Below, in pieces: positions 23,871-34,970 of a DNA stretch of 64,000 nucleotides. The DNA comes from Spongilla lacustris (taxonomy: Eukaryota; Porifera; Demospongiae; Spongillida; Spongillidae): assembly GCA_949361645.1 (NCBI GenBank), contig OX442416.1:17178993-17242992 (forward strand), in the 5' to 3' direction. Position numbers and translations under genes: made by a program. Every line of letters begins with the position of its first letter. Positions within the stretch are counted from its first letter, which is position 1. The notes below the pieces were generated by a model, which saw only the letters and a list, made by a program, of their open reading frames with translations, was not told where the DNA came from and did not search any database.

Positions 23871-24522
23871 CAGGGACAATTATAACTTTGTTGGGATGGC
23901 CGGACAAAATGTAAGGGGTTACATGTGATTGCCCAGACATGTTTTTAGAATGGTCGGACATGGTTTTTAAGTACAAACTCACCTTTAGATTTTGCATTAA
24001 CGCTCTTTGAACGACCCATTGCTACCTTATGAATCTCGCTAGTTGCTGCTCCATTACAACAGATGCTTTTACATTGGTAGCTAGTAGTTGTGCATACCGG
24101 TAGCCCGACCTTTGCGTATTCTATTTATAGTATACGCTAAGGTCGGGCTACGCCCAACTAGATTAGTACTGTAGTACCAAAAGTTTCGTGACGATACAAT
24201 GCTGTCCTTGTAGCGTCTATGCTAGTGGACGACATTATCGTGTTCCAGTTCACAGCAAATTAAAGCTACACGAGTGTCTGGTGATCGCGAATTGTTTGGC
24301 CCGTTGCCATTTGTCGAAGCTACAGGTACATGTAGCTCTCGTTACTTATCGCGTAGTGTTTTTTTTTACAGCTAGGTCCAGGGCTTTTACTACTTCAAAT
24401 ATTTAAATCACCTGTAAGTTTTTGTCCGGCCATTTTGTCCGGATATTAGTTAATTGACCGCCGAACCATAGGCTAAATTAGCCGGACAAATGTCCGGTGT
24501 CCGGGCGTTATAATTGTCCCTG
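23871..24522. mobile_element. 652-bp TIR element, CAGGGACAATTATAAC ends
   Basis: The left end CAGGGACAATTATAAC and the inverted right end GTTATAATTGTCCCTG match exactly over 16 bp. Subterminal GGCCGGACAAAATG on the left and CCGGACAAATGTCCGG on the right are further paired motifs. There is no transposase ORF. ACTAG lies next to both ends, but no clean 8-bp target duplication was found. A second palindrome is inserted inside. Confidence 0.75.
24085..24160. repeat. palindromic mini-element, GTAGCCCGACC family
   Basis: TAGCCCGACCTTTGCGTAT on the left pairs with ATACGCTAAGGTCGGGCTA on the right, which is followed by CGCCCAACTA. The left outer end (TAGTTGTGCATACCGG) is diverged. Same family as 62154-62217. 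It is nested in the TIR element at 23871-24522. Confidence 0.7.
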
Positions 24523-25215
24523 GACTAGTGGGTCAATCAGATTCATTGATTTGCGTATGATCCAGCATTACAAACCCATAACTTTGATTAAAATTTTAAT
24601 CAGATTTAGTGTTCCTTAATAGGGGTGCGTTCCACATTCGGGCCCTTTGCTCTACATGCGTATGGAGAGGAACTAAAGAGCTAGTACACGCCCGCTTACG
24701 ATCCAAACAAGCTACAACAAAGAGGTGTTCAATGGGTAAAAACAAGCTGCGTCTGTTAAGAACACAGAGCAACAAATGTAACAACCTCGCAGCGAACTAA
24801 ACAACGTGTTTATTGAGAAAACAAGTAGCGATCAATCAGTGTTTCTATTTATCGGATAGTATTTCAAAATTACAATGGATAAAATAAAAAATAAAATAAA
24901 ATAGTATAATAAAATAAAATATAGAAACGCTCTGAATTTTGAGGGCAACGGCGTTCCATACGGCGTTCCATATGTATATGGTAAACACTGAAGTTAAATC
25001 TGTCTGTATCCGCGGGAAATTAAATTAAATGGAAAAGACCTAGCTGCCACTGGTGGCACAGCTGATATAGCCTCAATCTCAGTAAGTCTTCCATTAGCTC
25101 CATGCATCGCGCTCGTTAGCTGCATGGGCGAAAGGTTAGTTTAGGCTGATATCCAGCGCAATTCGTACGTTAGGCTGCCCCTCCGCGGCCAAACATAACT
25201 GAGTACAATCAGCCT
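24523..25215. other. upstream region of the 7TM gene, no gene seen
   Basis: Contains an AAATAAAATAAAAT low-complexity stretch at 24880-24925. No TATA box could be placed with confidence for the downstream receptor. Confidence 0.5.
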
Positions 25216-26496
25216 ATGTTTCGTGATCCACGAAGATTTCTCACTGCCAGTGGGGAAACCGCGCAAACAAACTATAAGGCATTTCATCTTCAGTATGATT
25301 CTATATTCATACCCGCATCAGTGAACATAACAGAAATACAAAAATTGGCTTGCTTCATGCGACATATTTGGGCATGCTATAGAAGCACTAATGCGTCATA
25401 CATTCCATCATCTTCAACATTCATAGCAAATCAAGTGGGAGGCAATTGGCTCCAAAGAAAAATGTACTGGAACTCTTGTGACAATGAAACAACAGCTCAG
25501 CACTCTGGCTTGGCCGTCGCTCGTGCTTCCACGTCGCTAACATGCTTTGGACTAGGTCTGTTCATTTTGGCGCTCGTTTGTGCCCGCCGACTGTTCAAGA
25601 CCGCCTTACAAAGGCAGTACCTATATCTCTTGCTATCTACGGAAGCGTACTTGCTGGTCTTGGGTGCAGGGGCTGACGGGATATTCGCCGACTACAGATC
25701 ACACAACGTCCCTTGCGTGGCGATAGGATTCCTCACCCAGTGGGCCTCCATTACCGAGCTCTTCTTTACGTTCTCCATCATCGTCTTCATGCACGTAAAG
25801 ATCCTGCGCAACCACGCCCAGCCCGTCCGTCTTTGCTGCGGCTTGCTCAACAAGATGAGCAGCACGGGTACCCGGTTGTCGTTTGAGGCCACGTTCGTGA
25901 TACTGAGCGTCGCCTCGCCTCCCGTGCTCGACTGGATGCCGTTCAGCGATCACTCGTACGGCTTAGCGGGGGCGTGGTGCTGGATCGTCAGCCTGGACGA
26001 TCGTAATAATTGCACCGACACGGGATTCGTTTACCAGCTTGGGCTCCAGTACGTTCCTATCATCTTCACCTGCGCCTCTTGCGTCGCCCTCACCGTGTCT
26101 AACAACGTAGTTCTGTGCTCGGCGGCATGCAGGCACAAGGAAACCAGCAACCACCACAGCCGGCGGGGTAGGGAGACCACCCTCCTCCTCCTGTGCATCG
26201 CCCTCTCCTTCTCCCTCGTCATTCCCGAGATTATCACGCGCACGATCATACACAGGTTCGACTCCACGGCCAGCGTCCCTTATTTCGTCTTCATGCTCTA
26301 CGCCGTGGGCACGCCCCTCGGGAGACTTGTCCTCTCCTTCGACCTCCTCCTCTACCTCTACTCCTTCAATTCCATGGGCTGCGGAGGGTGTGTGACCAGC
26401 AGGAGGAGGTGCAGCTCCAGGTGCTGCAAGAGGAGGTACAGTCTGCTGGATGTGGAGGGTGATGATACAGATGACGGCGAGGTGCGCACCGCTTGA
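25216..26496 (+). CDS. seven-transmembrane G protein-coupled receptor
   Basis: Intronless ORF of 426 residues starting at the first ATG. An extracellular N-terminus of about 97 residues carries cysteines and N-glycosylation sites (NIT, NAS, NET). Seven hydrophobic segments follow at roughly 102-127, 134-157, 165-197, 221-243, 269-301, 321-345 and 354-384. C167 at the top of TM3 and C255 in the extracellular-loop sequence AGAWCWI would form the usual disulfide; AWCWI is typical of cAMP-receptor-like and related families. The cytoplasmic tail has a CC pair before KRR (possible palmitoylation) and an acidic end. The coding region is much more GC-rich than its surroundings. The ligand is unknown; signalling through heterotrimeric G proteins is inferred from the family. 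Confidence 0.88.
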   Translation: MFRDPRRFLTASGETAQTNYKAFHLQYDSIFIPASVNITEIQKLACFMRHIWACYRSTNASYIPSSSTFIANQVGGNWLQRKMYWNSCDNETTAQHSGLAVARASTSLTCFGLGLFILALVCARRLFKTALQRQYLYLLLSTEAYLLVLGAGADGIFADYRSHNVPCVAIGFLTQWASITELFFTFSIIVFMHVKILRNHAQPVRLCCGLLNKMSSTGTRLSFEATFVILSVASPPVLDWMPFSDHSYGLAGAWCWIVSLDDRNNCTDTGFVYQLGLQYVPIIFTCASCVALTVSNNVVLCSAACRHKETSNHHSRRGRETTLLLLCIALSFSLVIPEIITRTIIHRFDSTASVPYFVFMLYAVGTPLGRLVLSFDLLLYLYSFNSMGCGGCVTSRRRCSSRCCKRRYSLLDVEGDDTDDGEVRTA

Positions 26497-26999
26497 CGAC
26501 TTTCCATTGACAATATAAAAATGGGCTGCACCAGGGCGCAACTAATACATAAGAAATTCAATTAAGACTAATCGAACGCACATACACTGACCAGCTTGCT
26601 GGGATGATCGAATCCGGATCCGGCCCCACTGATATACAGTACGTCACAAATCATAAGAACCAAGCTATTGCATGGGGCTATAGCTAGCCCTTCTTTTTTT
26701 TTTTTTTTTTTTTGTGACTGATAACAATATTCATTTGTACGCTTCCCCTCCGCCCGCACAATGTAATCATTTTAAGCATACCATTTCTGGAAAGAAATGG
26801 TGCTCTAACAGATTGAATAACAACGGCCGAGATTACGACAATACACTCGTTTAAGCACTAGCCTTTTTTTGGTGGGGGCAGAGGGGACAATGTACATGTT
26901 AGGTACAGTATTTTGTACAAGAGTATAAGGAAGACTTGAGGAGCTTGCTAAATAAACTATGTATACAATATAGTCAACAATTATAATAAAAAATTAATT
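26497..26999. other. 3' flank, no gene seen
   Basis: AT-rich, with a poly-T run at 26693-26714. Nothing coding is supported. Confidence 0.5.
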
Positions 27000-27699
27000 A
27001 AAATTAAATTGATGATGTAGGATTTGTAGACAGCAATTGAGTAAAAAAAGTAAGGATACAAGGAATTACGGATATTATGCATTCATTAAATTAAAAATAT
27101 TACATACCTACATTTAGCACACAATTTCAGGCTAGTAATTCGCTAAATAATGTAGGTCTGTAATATTTTAAAATTTAATGAATGCCGTTATTCCTTGTTT
27201 CCTTACTTTTTACTCAATTGATGCATGCCTACAAATCGTATATCACCAATTTTATTTTAATTAAATTTTTATGTCTTGTTTCACTCCTTTTTTCCCCCCA
27301 GCGAGTTCCTAATGATATGTTACATGCAGAGTGCAAACAAAGACAGAAGGGGACAACCTTGGAATATAACATAGAGCATCACATCATCACAGTAGTATAA
27401 GACAGTTTGATCTGCTCACTAGCTATCATCATTACATCACATAATAACTTTTATTAAACAGCTAAGTATCTGAACTGGCATGTGAGCAACACCCAACCCA
27501 GTCTCTCAGCCAGGTTATTTTGAAAGGCGAGAGGATGGATCCCTATAAAAGAAGTAGTAGTGGAGGAGAGGAGGTATTATAGTAGTGAAGGAACAACATA
27601 TTACGCTCAGACCACAAATGCCTTTATCATGGCTCCAACCAGAGCATCATGATATTTACTAATGCCTAACATGCTTTTCATTAAACCGCTATGGATTAC

Positions 27700-29100
27700 C
27701 AGCTACCAAAATTGGTTTATCAGTATCAACCTAAGCATAGCACATCCACACCCCTGTCATGACTACCCTCACATGATTCAAAGCCATCTTCTCTTGACTG
27801 ACGGTACGCATGTGTTCTCCATCAGGATTAAATCACCTTAAATGTCTGTCCTTGATGTGAGGATGTATATATGATTAAAGCAATTGGCCATTCACACCAA
27901 AGATGCTTACCAGATTGCTTGCCATTTTCATAAGTGGTGTGCAAAAAGGACCACCACTGAGTAACAGTATGTCCATAATATCCAGCTGTGCTGGGTCAAA
28001 CAGGTGGAGAAGGAAGTGATTTGTGAAGGAGGGGAAGGAAGAAGAGAGGGAGAGGAGAGAGGAAGGGAAAGGAGAAGAGAAGGGGGAGAGGAGATGAAGG
28101 GAGGAGGGGAAAGGAGGATGGGAGGTGAAGGGAGGATGGAAGATGAAGGGAGGAGGGGAGGGGAAGAGGGGATGGGAGGTGAAGGAGTAGGGGAAGGGAA
28201 GTGAAGGGAGGAGGGGAGAGGAAGGGGGATGGGAGGTGAAGGGAGGAGGGGAAGAAAGGAAGAGAAGGGAGGAGGGGAAGGGAGGAGGGGAAGGGAGGAA
28301 GGGAAAGGAGGAGGGGAAGGGAGGAGGGGAAGGGAGGAGGGGAGGAGAAGCGAGGAGGGGAGGAGAAGGGAGAAGGGGAAGGGAGGATGGGAGGTGAAGT
28401 AGGAGGGGAAGGGAGGATGGGAGCTGAAGGGAGGAGGGAGGTGAAGGGAGCATGGGATGGGAGGATGGGAAGGGAGAAGAGAAGGGGAGAGGAGTGGAAG
28501 GGAGGTAGGGAAGGGAGTCTGAAGAGAAGGGGAGAGGAAGGGAAGGGAGGAGGGAAGGGAGAAGAGAGGATCAAACAGGAGGGAAGAGGACAAGCAAAGG
28601 AGGGGATAGCAAGCACAATATCATACCTGTATAGATAACTCGGCAACATATCCATGCGACATGCATGGCACACAAACATACACATACACCCACCCTTCCA
28701 GAGTGGTCCACTCCTCATCCTGGTGGGATGATACTCCCTTTCTCCATCTCCACCTAATAACATTGGCCAAGAACAGCTCACAGCTGGCAGACACATGCAT
28801 TTGAATGAAAACAATATACCTTTTCCTGAGCAGCAGTGCTTTGTGGCCATGTCAAGAACAAAGCTTTGTAGCAACTACTATGCATGGGGTTAGCTCCAAG
28901 GATGCTCTGAGACATGAGTTATGGGGTTACCAGTGCAGCCTGAATGAACATGCAGCACCTGATTTGCTCTGGTCAGTCTGGTGGGGATCACCAGTGGACA
29001 CGCATTTGTAAAGCCGGGATAAAGTAGCAACCATGCATTGAACAGAACTCACTTATTAATGGTTCTACCAGCAGGCCATCGGTATCTTACATGGGTGCAT
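27700..29100 (-). pseudogene. decayed Ldh2-family (malate/lactate-type) dehydrogenase, copy 1
   Basis: Minus-strand fragments follow the order of Ldh2-family NAD(P)-dependent 2-hydroxyacid dehydrogenases. A degraded (V)PTRA-like region lies near 28980 and LGANPM near 28890. FVLDMATKHCCSGK then ends at a donor at 28819 (GTATAT). Next comes KGSIIPPG followed by a stop where the family has W, then GVDHSG, near 28735-28700. After about 600 bp of pyrimidine tract an exon (27990-27911) gives LDIMDILLLSGGPFCTPL before GTAAGC. The counterpart of the GQAFMVI exon of copy 2 carries a stop near 27830. The motifs LDMAT, IPPG-W, GGPF and GQxF are family hallmarks as I know them. Stops and frame changes make it a pseudogene. 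Confidence 0.55.
28005..28600. repeat. homopurine tract, about 600 bp
   Basis: Almost pure A/G on the plus strand, built from irregular GGGAGGAGGGGAAG units. On the minus strand it is a long pyrimidine tract ending just before the acceptor of the GGPF exon. Confidence 0.95.
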
Positions 29101-29129
29101 GGGGGGGGGGGGGGGGGGGGGGGGGGGGT
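29101..29129. repeat. poly-G run
   Basis: About 28 G in a row, next to a GGAAGCGGGGGTGGGGG stretch. Its length is unreliable in assemblies. Confidence 0.9.
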
Positions 29130-29199
29130 TGGAAGCGGGGGTGGGGGATGCAAATAATATTGTAACTCGCAGATGACTTGCAAGAACACACGCAAAGGA

Positions 29200-29527
29200 T
29201 ATACCGTTCCCTTGCGCGTGAATAAACTTGGACATATGGCACCCAAACGGTATACTCCAACCTCGTAGGATTTTTTTCCTTTCGATTTGCCTGATATTGA
29301 GCTTGTTTGGAGGCTAAAATCAGTTCTCGATTTTGATCGTAGTATACGGGCCTTCACGATATCCTTCTTACGTTCCGGATCAAGCCAGTATTGCATGGGC
29401 CTTCGTGCTATCCTTCCTTTCAAAATCGGCTTTGTAGCGCTTCCTAAAGCTGCATGTCGCAAGCCTTCTTTGTTTCATGCGCTTTTTGAATTCTGTCACG
29501 CTCCTCACATTCATCTTGCGACGGCAT
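29200..29527 (-). pseudogene. frame-broken Lys/Arg-rich ORF, possibly transposon-derived
   Basis: From ATG 29527 the minus frame reads MPSQDECEERDRIQKAHETK before a stop at 29444. Other frames continue with YKADFERKDSTKAHAIL and YDQNRELILASKQAQYQANR. This resembles the repetitive K/R/Y/N-rich N-terminal regions of some invertebrate transposon proteins. The frame changes twice, so it is a fossil at best; the family is not fixed. Confidence 0.3.
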
Positions 29528-29700
29528 TTTGAATAAATATACTAATAGAGCGTGTTCGTTGTTAAACCATGCAGGTTTACTAGTACATGTACACGTACAC
29601 GTTCCCGCCACGATCCCCACTTTTATGTCTTCCAAAGGCCGATAAAATCTGTTGTAGGCTATTACTAACAAAACTGTTTGCTAGAGATTGAAATTTGTGT

Positions 29701-30955
29701 CAAGCATACATGTAACTTCCCTTACGTAAATAATAAAACAAATTTAACATTACGCTTCAATCGTGAGGAAGATACAACGCCGCGGCCCACAAAGCACTTT
29801 TTTAAAATGCCAGAATACATAAAATAGGACTATTAACCTAAAGTTGATGAAAATATAACACATGCATATATATGAATTTTGAATAATATACGGTACGATG
29901 TCGGTTTTGAACGTAGGTATATGTATAACTATAATATGAACCTATAGCTGTAGTATACCGCGTTAAAAGAAAAACTGTTAAGTTGATTAAATTGAGAGAT
30001 TTATAAGCAACTTGAACGTAGGTTAGAGAAATTATTAATGTTAGAACCTCCTGCATGGTGCTATGGTGCCCATACTATCATGTTGCACCCTTTGGGTCAC
30101 CTTTTTATAGTTACTGACTTCTGCATGAAGCAGGGGAGGCATAGGAACTGGAGGGGGGGAGGGGGAGGCATTGCCCACGTAATCTTAAAGTTTGGGGCAG
30201 GTTGCAGAAGGCCAGTCTAGTCTTACAGGTCGGCTTGACAGGCCGGACTTTCAGCTTGGCCTGACAGGCCGGGATCCACCCACAAGGCAAGAATCGGACG
30301 GATTGAAGTGCATTGTCACATCATGCATGCACCATGCATGCAGCGACTGTATGGCGTTATCATGCATGCTAATCCTATGCCCGGTTAACTCTGATTTTTT
30401 GACTGATTTTGACTGATTTTGCCCTGTCTCAGTTATATATAGAAAGAGTCATTGTTTGCCTTTGTTATTGGCATGCAGTATAGGAAGTGAAAAGTATTTT
30501 AAAGCATTCTGATATTCGAAGAGATTTTTTTTTAACCCAAGCATATTTCTGGCTGTGCACATCAAGTGCTCCACATTATATACATATATCCTCATGGCTG
30601 GTACATATACATGTACATGTGTATTGTTGTAACCACTACATGGAGGTAAAGGGAGTGGGGGTGGGGGAATTGGTCGGCAACTCTCGTATACCTTTTAGCA
30701 TAATGTGTGCCATTGACAGATTCCTGTTCCAAGTGGTTAACAAGTACATTGTATACATGCACCATTAGAGAAGTCATGCGAAAAATGGAGTTCTTTAGCA
30801 TGCATGGTCAGTTGAGCACGGGAATGAGAAAATTACTTCATAGTAACCAATTCAAAAATGTATTTATGCGCATGTGCATGCAGTGAGGTTCCAAGTGCAG
30901 CTCATTCTTGCATAGTTCCAGAATACGAATGGCAAAGAGTCACATGGTGGGAACC
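29701..30955. other. no gene seen
   Basis: Includes a GGGGGGAGGGGG stretch near 30153, nested palindromes of CAGGCCGG type at 30216-30275, and ATGCATGC repeats. No supported coding region. Confidence 0.5.
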
Positions 30956-31861
30956 TTAATTCATTGTAAACACATGATTTCTTCTCCTTTTGGTTTCTAA
31001 GCATCTAGCCAAAGTGATATGGACAATTAAGGTTAAACCGGAAGTCAAACTCCACAGTGAGATAAACAACACGTCAGAGGTCGACAATGCTTCAACCGGT
31101 ATTGTGCTCGAACGAGCGTCGATTACTTCCATGATGACGACTGGCAGAATAAAGAGAAGAAACAATATTGGAAACGCAGCCAGAGGAATGAGCTGTTTAA
31201 AAGCCATCCAAAACTGGTTTCTATCAGTGAGTGCTTCATATCGCAATCTCCGGCCACACACTTTACGCAGCAGTTTTGTTGCCATAACAACCATAGCAAT
31301 GATCAGTGCCAAGAGGATAACAATTGACGGTGCGTACCAGAGGACAATCCTTTCAACCAGTTCATTCTGTTTTATATAACACAAGCGGTCTAGATTGATT
31401 GCGTAGGAGTGGGTTATCAGAGGCACACTGGCTATCACCGCTGGTACGAGTAGCGAGGTCACAACATACAGCACCTCAAACTTCTTCAGGTTCTTATAGA
31501 ACACGACGAAGCAGAAGAGATGGAAAGTTACCCACATGGTAAATAGTAGCTTCATCCATTGAGTGTAAACCACCAGCCACCCGATAGCGTTGCATCCGCT
31601 GTTGTACTTGCTATTGCGAACATTACTACTGTTACCGATATCGTTGGTAATGAAAACGATTTCCAACACCTCCACTGTTGCTAAGGCCAACGCGGCTAAC
31701 ACCTGGTAGAGAGCCAACCGATACACGACTTTTGTGTGCAAATTCAAATGAAACACCAAGATGGCAGCCAATAAACAGACTAGTAAAGAGACGCTGTTGG
31801 TTGTAGCGAAGAACACTATTGAAAATAAACTACTAGTAGTGGAATTGGTGGAGTTTGCCAT
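30956..31861 (-). CDS. seven-transmembrane G protein-coupled receptor
   Basis: Intronless ORF of 301 residues from the first ATG (31861); the open frame upstream has no ATG. A short N-terminus, MANSTNSTTSS, has two N-glycosylation sites. Seven hydrophobic segments lie at about 12-38, 46-72, 92-122, 131-150, 171-197, 223-247 and 264-286. C90 before TM3 and C161 in the second extracellular loop (RLCYIK) would form the conserved disulfide. The TM3 start C-N-A-I-G-W with TQW further on resembles C-V-A-I-G-F and TQW in the receptor at 25216-26496, so the two are probably distant paralogues. The C-terminal tail is short and basic (ETKRRRNH). Ligand unknown. Confidence 0.85.
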   Translation of the reverse strand: MANSTNSTTSSLFSIVFFATTNSVSLLVCLLAAILVFHLNLHTKVVYRLALYQVLAALALATVEVLEIVFITNDIGNSSNVRNSKYNSGCNAIGWLVVYTQWMKLLFTMWVTFHLFCFVVFYKNLKKFEVLYVVTSLLVPAVIASVPLITHSYAINLDRLCYIKQNELVERIVLWYAPSIVILLALIIAMVVMATKLLRKVCGRRLRYEALTDRNQFWMAFKQLIPLAAFPILFLLFILPVVIMEVIDARSSTIPVEALSTSDVLFISLWSLTSGLTLIVHITLARCLETKRRRNHVFTMN

Positions 31862-32619
31862 TACTTGCCAATTTGCCACTATGAGCGATGGACCAATGTG
31901 CTGCACTTGATAAATGACCTCATCACCTATCTTGCCACATCAAGCATCCTACGCATAGTAGCTTTCACCACAAACCACGACGCATAGTGAGTACAACCAT
32001 AGATAGTATAGTAGAAACGAGGCTAATCAACACCTCCTCTCCACGTTACAGCACTTATAAGAATTCCGAGCACCATAGATCCTACATGGCAATACTACAA
32101 CAAGAAGATATAATTAAAATAAAATTGGTGATGTAGAAATTACGGATATTATGCATTCATAAATATTACATACCCTGTATATACATTTTAATAGCAGACT
32201 TTAGGCAGGTAGATTTGCTAAATAATGTAGGTCTGCATAATATCCGTAATTCCTTGTTTCCTTACTTTCTATATAAATCCTACATCACCAATTTTATTTT
32301 AATTAAATTTTTATATCTTGTTTCACTCATTGCATGCAGGAGCACAAACATAGAAGGAAGGGGAATCTTGGAATACAACCCATTGCATCACATACATCAC
32401 AGCAGTATGTACAATAAGACAGTTTATTCTGCTCACTTGCTATTATCATTAAATCACATCACAATCAAACAATTTCCTTTAAACAGTTAATGTCTCTGAA
32501 TTGGCATGTGACTGGAAGGCAAGGGGATCCCTAAAGAAAGTAGTAGCATAGGAATGGAGGAATTAGTAGTGAAGGCACAAAATATAATGTGAGCTCAAAC
32601 CATAAATGCCCTTCTGATG

Positions 32620-34400
32620 GCTCCAACCAAAACATTCTAAACTGACATAGCCCACAATTAACCCAGCCACATGAATCTCCATCACAACTATCCTCACAGG
32701 ATTCAAAGCCCTCACCTCTTGACTGAAGGTACTCATATGTTCTTCAAAGCCAGTAGTGAAGGCATCAGGAATAATCACCATAAATGCCTGTCCTCGATGT
32801 GAGTACATGTATATGATCAGAGCAATTGGCCATTCACACAAAAGAGGGCTATACCAGATTGCAGCTGCCTTTTATTTCGAATACTGATCCTCTTCGTACA
32901 ATAAACAAGCACGTGCTTTTGCTTTGCTAAAACTTGAAGTAGTTGGGCTGGCCCGACTAAACTTAAAGGTCGCTAATTTAATAGGCCTACTAGCTCTCAC
33001 TTTCAGACGTGTTCAGCTCATCTTTTAGAAGGGAATGGAGAAAGGAGGGAAGGGGGAGTGGAAGAGAGAGGAGGGAAGGGGGTGAAGAGAGAGGAGGGAA
33101 GGGGGTGAAGAGAGAGGAGGAAAGGGGGAGAGGAGAGAGGAGGGAAGGGGGAGAGGAGAGAGGAGGGAAGGGGGAGAGGAGAGAGGAGGGAAGGGGGAGA
33201 GAAGAGAGGAGGGAAGGGGGAGAGGAGAGAGGAGGGAAGGGGGAGAGAAGAGAGGAGGGAAGGGGGAGAGGGGAGAGGAGGGACGCATGAGAGGAGAGGA
33301 GGGAAGAAGGAGAGGAGAGAGGAGGGAAGGGGTGAAGAGATAGGAGGGAAGGGGTGAAGAGAGAGGAGGGAAGGGGGTGAAGAGAGAGGAGGGAAGGGGG
33401 TGAAGAGAGAGGAGGGAAGGGGGTGAGGAGAGAGGAGGGAAAGGGGAGAGGAGAGAGGAGGGAAGGGGGAGAGGGGAGAGGAGGGAAGGGGGAGAGGAGA
33501 GGAGAGGAGGGAAGGGGAGGGGAGAGGAGGGAAGGGGGAGAGGAGAGAGGAGGGAAGGGGGAGAGGAGAGAGGAGGGAAGGGGGAGAGGAGAGAGGAGGG
33601 AAGGGGGAGAGGAGAGAAGAGGGAAGGGGGAGAGGAGAGAGGAGAGAGGAGGGAAGGGGGAGAGGAGAGAGGAGGGAAGGGGGAGAGAGAGGAGGGAAGG
33701 GGGAGAGGAGAGAGGAGGGAAGGGGGAGAGGAGAGAGGAGGGAAGGGGGAGAGGAGAGAGGAGGGAAGGGGGAGAGGAGAGAGGAGGGAAGGGGAGAGGA
33801 GAGAGGAGGGAAGGGGGAGAGGAGAGAGGAGGGAAGGGGAGAGGAGAGAGGAGGGAAGGGGGAGAGGAGAGAGGAGGGAAAGGGGAGAGGAGAGAGGAGG
33901 GAAGGGGGAGAGGAGAGAGGAGGGAAAGGGGAGAGGAGAGAGGAGGGAAGGGGGAGAGGAGAGAGGAGGGAAGGGGGAGAGGAGAGAGGAGGGAAGGGGT
34001 AGAGGAGAGAGGAGGGAAGGGGGTGAGAAGAAAAGGGGGAGAGGGCAGAAGAGGGAAGGGGGAGATGAGGGGAGGGGAGAAGGGAATGGAGAGGAAGGGT
34101 AGGAGAGAAGAGAAGATGAGACAGGAGAGAAGGGGAGGGGGATAGCTAGCACAACACTACACCGCTTGGAAACATATCCAAGAGACATGGCACACCTATT
34201 TAAACACACACAGTCACATACACCCACCTTTTCGGAGTGGTTCACCCCCATCCTGGTGGGATGGTGTTCTGTTTTCCCAGCTTGAATGAGCAGCACCTGA
34301 TTTGCTCTAGTGGGGACCACTATAGAGGACACGCAATTGTGGAGGACATTCCCGTTACCATTGTCGGCATTGAACAAAACTCACTTATAAATGGTCCTGC
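32620..34400 (-). pseudogene. decayed Ldh2-family (malate/lactate-type) dehydrogenase, copy 2
   Basis: On the minus strand SSIVVPTRANQVLL (about 34325-34285) matches the family's VPTRA-x4-LG region. In another frame NTIPPGWG is followed by a stop (about 34265-34240), ahead of a GTGGGT donor. Below the 1.1-kb pyrimidine tract, a clean 77-nt exon (32792-32716, AG before, GTGAGG after) encodes GQAFMVIIPDAFTTGFEE and HMSTFSQE, like the GQxF-x-I-x-P-x-x-F-x-x-GFE segment of Ldh2 proteins; NPVRI follows. The frame break and stop in the upstream part argue for a pseudogene, although this copy keeps the better C-terminal exon. Confidence 0.5.
33030..34140. repeat. homopurine tract, about 1.1 kb
   Basis: About 50 copies of a 20-24 bp unit, GGAGAGAGGAGGGAAGGGGG, with hardly any pyrimidine. 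It creates long ORFs on both strands that are not genes. It occupies the same place in the pseudogene as the tract at 28005-28600. Confidence 0.97.
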
Positions 34401-34970
34401 CAACAGGTCATCTTTGACAGCTAGCTTACATGAGAGTGGGGGCGCAAAAATAGTGTTACTCTCGTTGTATGTTAGGTATAGCTCACCTGTATACGTCACC
34501 CATGGCCAACCAATACCAACTTCTTTGGCCTTAATAGCGACGGCCAGTAGGCATGCAGTGGTTTCCTATCTTCACGCTATCCTTCTTACTGCCTTCATGC
34601 TACAGCCTATCCTATCGATCCTAGCTTCTTACTTTTGCGATCGGCTTAACCCACTTTGTAGCGTCTAATTGTTCTTTTTTTTTTTCACGTGAACGGTCTT
34701 TCGGAGCTTCATCGCGCGACTCGTCAGCACAACCACATGTACAACCGTGAGTGTCATAATTTAACTGGCAATATTCTTTGCACTATTCTTTTCTCTTCGC
34801 GATCGACGTGACTGCAGCTGCATACACTCACCAGAAACACGCGTTCAACCACAAGTTTATTCTGGATCTCCACTTTATGGTTTCCAAGGCCGATAAAATC
34901 TATTGTGGGCTATTGCTAACAAAACCATGCAAGTTGCTAAAGATCGAATATGTGTCAAGCGTAACTCCCC

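Larger units (their letters stand above)
27000..29700. repeat. segmental duplication, copy 1
   Basis: Stretches match 32090-34970 in the same order and orientation: TTACGGATATTATGCATTCA (27066 and 32142), the TGGCTCCAACC region (27631 and 32618), the CATCCTGGTGGGATG region (28715 and 34249), and CCGATAAAATCT (29639 and 34890). The copies are well diverged and differ in the length of their purine tracts. Confidence 0.75.
32090..34970. repeat. segmental duplication, copy 2
   Basis: The partner of 27000-29700, in the same orientation. The receptor gene at 30956-31861 sits between the two copies. The homopurine tract here is about twice as long as in copy 1. Confidence 0.75.

Noticed and set aside
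25692..26561. Minus-strand and shifted ORFs across the first receptor gene
   Set aside because: Shadows of the GC-rich receptor coding frame.
27875..34377. Ser/Pro/Leu-rich and Gly/Glu/Arg-rich ORFs up to 450 codons
   Set aside because: Products of homopurine tracts on either strand.
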